This document shows positions 62,038 through 64,000 of a stretch of DNA of 64,000 bases, one piece after another. The stretch spans positions 62,001 to 126,000 of the forward strand of contig BQXR01000005.1 in the NCBI GenBank assembly GCA_033238645.1, written 5' to 3'. Position 1 is the first letter of the stretch, and each line of letters begins with the position of its first letter. Under the pieces are notes generated by a model that did no database searches, was not told the DNA's origin, and saw nothing but the letters and a program-made list of their open reading frames with translations. The DNA comes from Thiomicrorhabdus sp033238645. Its GTDB lineage: Bacteria > Pseudomonadota > Gammaproteobacteria > Thiomicrospirales > Thiomicrospiraceae. Position numbers and translations under genes: made by a program.

Positions 62038-62949
62038 ATGACTGAAACGAATACGACTTCATCACATTTAGAAGCCATTGCCAACGCAATGCCCGATCCT
62101 ATTTTTGTGATGGGCTTTGATGGCACTTATCTGGATATTATCGGCGGTCAAGAGCGCTCCTTATATGCCGATGGTTCCAGTCTCATTGGTAAAAAATACA
62201 GTGATGTTCTGCCAGAAGGCATGGCGGATCGCTTTCTAAAAGTCGTTCAGAGAGCGGTTGCTTCAAACTCTCTTCAAGAAATTGAGTATCAGCTTGCTAA
62301 CAACGAAGTAGATGGAGTTACTGAAGGCCCTAAAGGTGGTCAGTGGTATGAGGCGCGTGTTTATCCTGTTGCAGAAGGTACATATGATCAGCCAGCCGTT
62401 ATCTGGCTAGCGATCAATATTAGCAGCCGCAAGCATATGGAAGAGCAGATTGAACATCTATCTTCTACAGATCCCCTAACAGACCTTTACAATCGTGACT
62501 TCTTCCTAGGGTTGGTTGATGAAGAACTTAATAAAGCACGTCTAAATAATCAGGCACTCTCGCTGATTAAAATCAACTTAGACTGCTTCAAACGCATCAC
62601 CGATGCCTATGGACATGAAGCGGGTGATAAAGCGATTCAAACTGCATCACACTCAATAACCAATGTCATTAATGACCTTGGTTATGTAGGGCGTTTAAGC
62701 TGTGATCAGTTTATGGTGGTGTTGCCAGAGGTTAAAGCAGTCGATGCCTTCCGTATTGCCAAACTGGCTCAAGAAACCATTGCAGCGCAAACTATCAAAC
62801 TAGAAGACGATGTTAAAACCTGCTTAACCAGCCATGCTGGCGTGACAGAACTAAGAGACATTACCGAAGACAGTCAGACACTGTTTATGCGTGCTAACAA
62901 AGCGATTAAAGCGCTAGAAGGAACACGCGAAACAACGCGTATTCTTTAA
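62038..62949 (+). CDS. PAS-domain protein with degenerate GGDEF domain
   Basis: 303 residues. A PAS fold (about 10-130) starts MPDPIFVMGFDGTYLDI and ends VIWLAINISSRKHMEEQIEH, the PAC helix. The GGDEF-type domain (about 140-300) has DPLTDLYNRDFF and LDCFKRITDAYGHEAGD, but the active loop reads RLSCDQF at 219-225 where GGDEF is expected. Diguanylate cyclase activity is therefore doubtful, and it may act as a receptor or scaffold. It starts two bases after ettA and shares its transcript, an unusual pairing. Confidence 0.88.
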   Translation: MTETNTTSSHLEAIANAMPDPIFVMGFDGTYLDIIGGQERSLYADGSSLIGKKYSDVLPEGMADRFLKVVQRAVASNSLQEIEYQLANNEVDGVTEGPKGGQWYEARVYPVAEGTYDQPAVIWLAINISSRKHMEEQIEHLSSTDPLTDLYNRDFFLGLVDEELNKARLNNQALSLIKINLDCFKRITDAYGHEAGDKAIQTASHSITNVINDLGYVGRLSCDQFMVVLPEVKAVDAFRIAKLAQETIAAQTIKLEDDVKTCLTSHAGVTELRDITEDSQTLFMRANKAIKALEGTRETTRIL

Positions 62950-62985
62950 TAGTCCTTTCTGTTGAGAGCCTTATTCAAAGGTTCT

Positions 62986-63003
62986 CCCCCCCCCTACTCA
63001 AAA
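62986..63003 (+). repeat. Dispersed C-run repeat, short form
   Basis: C9 TACTCAAAA, 36 bp after the GGDEF-like gene stop. Confidence 0.65.
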
Positions 63004-63257
63004 TATTCAAACCAAAAAAAAACCACTAAAACTGATACTTTAGCGGGCTTTCTATATTGGTTCTAGATATTCAAAGCAATTTTCAAAAAAAACAAATACA
63101 ATGCAAAATCAACAGGTTACAATCTTGTTCACAGAAAATATCTCTGATCTCTTAAGCTTAAGTAGGGCGAAGCCATTAGATGAAATAGGCAGAAGGATAT
63201 GAAAACTAAGAGAGGCCTCTCAACTCATATCAGAAATGAACCATATATATCGCAGCT

Positions 63258-63272
63258 CCCCCCCCTGCTCAG
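63258..63272 (+). repeat. Dispersed C-run repeat, short form
   Basis: C8 TGCTCAG, in the same spacer as the copy at 62986. Confidence 0.7.
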
Positions 63273-63332
63273 AATTTTATTACCCAAATATTAACGTTCT
63301 AGAAACGCCTTTTTGGCTTATTTCAGCCATAA

Positions 63333-63359
63333 AAAAACCCAGTTTTAAACTGGGTTTCT
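63333..63359 (-). terminator. Rho-independent terminator of soxB
   Basis: AAACCCAGTTT / AAACTGGGTTT stem with a T run on the minus strand, 35 bp after the soxB stop. Confidence 0.88.
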
Positions 63360-63393
63360 TATGAGTCTGCTAAAACACTTTAATCGAGAATGA

Positions 63394-64000
63394 TTAAGCC
63401 ATCTCACCAGGATAAGCTTCGATACCTGGGTTATTCTTAACGCCCTTAAGCTTAGGATGGTTAACCTTCTTAAGCTTCATATCCGACTTATGGTTACGTA
63501 GATAATCAGCAGCAACATCCCACATCATACGACCATCACCGACTGCTTCAACTTGTGCCCAACCAGCAACTGAGTATGTTTTATTGGCTTGTAACGGTGT
63601 TCCATCATCAAGACGCATATCGGTAATACGCTTACCTAAAGAAGCATTTGGCTCACAAGTGTAGTCCATACCACCTAAACGAACCATATCCCCACCAGAC
63701 TGTAGGTATGGATCCTTCTGGAATAAATTCTCACAGATACCTTCTAAGATATCTTTCATTTGAGCCCCTGTTACTTCTGACTTATAAGTCTCACCATATG
63801 TCATAGACGTTTCATCCATCACACGTTCCATAGTGATCATCTCACCCGCTAATACCGAAGTACCCCAGCGAACACCCGCTGACATGGCGATCTGCGTATC
63901 ATGCTCTTCACGAAGAGAGTTAACGATAATCTGATCCCATGTTCCCATGAAGTTACCACGACGATATAGTGTATCTTCAGCTACCGCTAACTCTTCACTC
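63394..64000 (-). CDS. soxB: Thiosulfohydrolase SoxB, C-terminal part
   Basis: The frame is open to the right edge and encodes the last 202 or so residues. The part before the first inner Met reads SEELAVAEDTLYRRGNF, so the ORF is not starting here. Matches to SoxB are LYRRGNFMGTWDQIIVNSL, SAGVRWGTSVLAGEMIT, GGDMVRLGGMDYTCEPN and VAGWAQVEAVGDGRMMWDV. SoxB is the periplasmic dimanganese enzyme that releases sulfate from SoxYZ-bound thiosulfate. It is the best evidence that the organism oxidises reduced sulfur. The other sox genes are outside the window or elsewhere. Confidence 0.95.
   Translation of the reverse strand, partial: SEELAVAEDTLYRRGNFMGTWDQIIVNSLREEHDTQIAMSAGVRWGTSVLAGEMITMERVMDETSMTYGETYKSEVTGAQMKDILEGICENLFQKDPYLQSGGDMVRLGGMDYTCEPNASLGKRITDMRLDDGTPLQANKTYSVAGWAQVEAVGDGRMMWDVAADYLRNHKSDMKLKKVNHPKLKGVKNNPGIEAYPGEMA

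Larger units (their letters stand above)
62950..63393. other. Convergent intergenic region, 444 bp, with two repeat copies
   Basis: Between the GGDEF-like gene and soxB. It holds short-form repeats at 62986 and 63258 and the soxB terminator. No gene is seen. Confidence 0.6.

Overview
The window looks like a chromosomal segment of an AT-rich, sulfur-oxidising gammaproteobacterium. The evidence is a SoxB fragment at the right edge, a secreted delta-class carbonic anhydrase, a cNOR cluster under an NsrR-type regulator, and the gammaproteobacterial block ruvCAB-tolQRAB-pal-cpoB-queC. A Thiomicrospira/Thiomicrorhabdus-like member of the Thiotrichales is my best guess, inferred from gene content only.

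Layout. 0-7.3 kb: DUF2058, a histidine-phosphatase gene broken by an IS30 fragment, an HD-GYP protein, a DUF2141 protein, an LpxR-like protein, a DUF3581 protein and an IS3 remnant with both inverted repeats. 7.3-15 kb: an AGCS amino-acid/sodium symporter, a three-gene MMPL/RND export operon behind a TetR-type palindrome, and the delta carbonic anhydrase. 15-24.7 kb: putA, a two-gene PilZ operon, pyrC, then an accessory patch (RAYT, methyltransferase, SHOCT protein, a 20-bp perfect hairpin that resembles attC, a Lys-rich microprotein). 24.9-32 kb: a DsbB/DsbA-like pair, a 36-residue Cys-containing microprotein, norCBDQ and divergent nsrR with NsrR boxes. 32-34.4 kb: a DUF2235 lipase fused to a LecA-like domain and two tRNA-Lys genes. 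34.5-47.7 kb: queC, the Tol-Pal operon, ruvCAB, nadA, aspS, a DUF502 protein and a CBS protein. 47.9-52.8 kb: peroxiredoxin, ispA, queD, pilD, DUF3579 and a DAHP synthase. 52.9-60 kb: the riboflavin block nrdR-ribD-ribE-ribBX-ribH-nusB, then thiL, with glyA upstream. 60-64 kb: an IS5-type MITE, ettA, a PAS plus degenerate GGDEF protein and soxB.

The most striking unexplained signal is a dispersed repeat: a run of 5-10 C followed by TGCTC or TGCTT, seen about 20 times. In seven copies (two with the C run reduced to four, one inverted with the run broken) it is followed by a second conserved block reading roughly TTTATGCCCnTTnnGGGTACAAAA. Most copies have the C run on the + strand whatever the direction of nearby genes, and three or four lie inside essential genes. 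The reverse complement GAGCAGGG fits the FtsK-orienting consensus GNGNAGGG, so a replication- or segregation-polarity role is a testable idea. A RAYT gene in the same window makes a REP-like origin an alternative.

Several start codons were moved from the longest open frame to the start best supported by a Shine-Dalgarno sequence or by the family N-terminus; these are noted in each entry.
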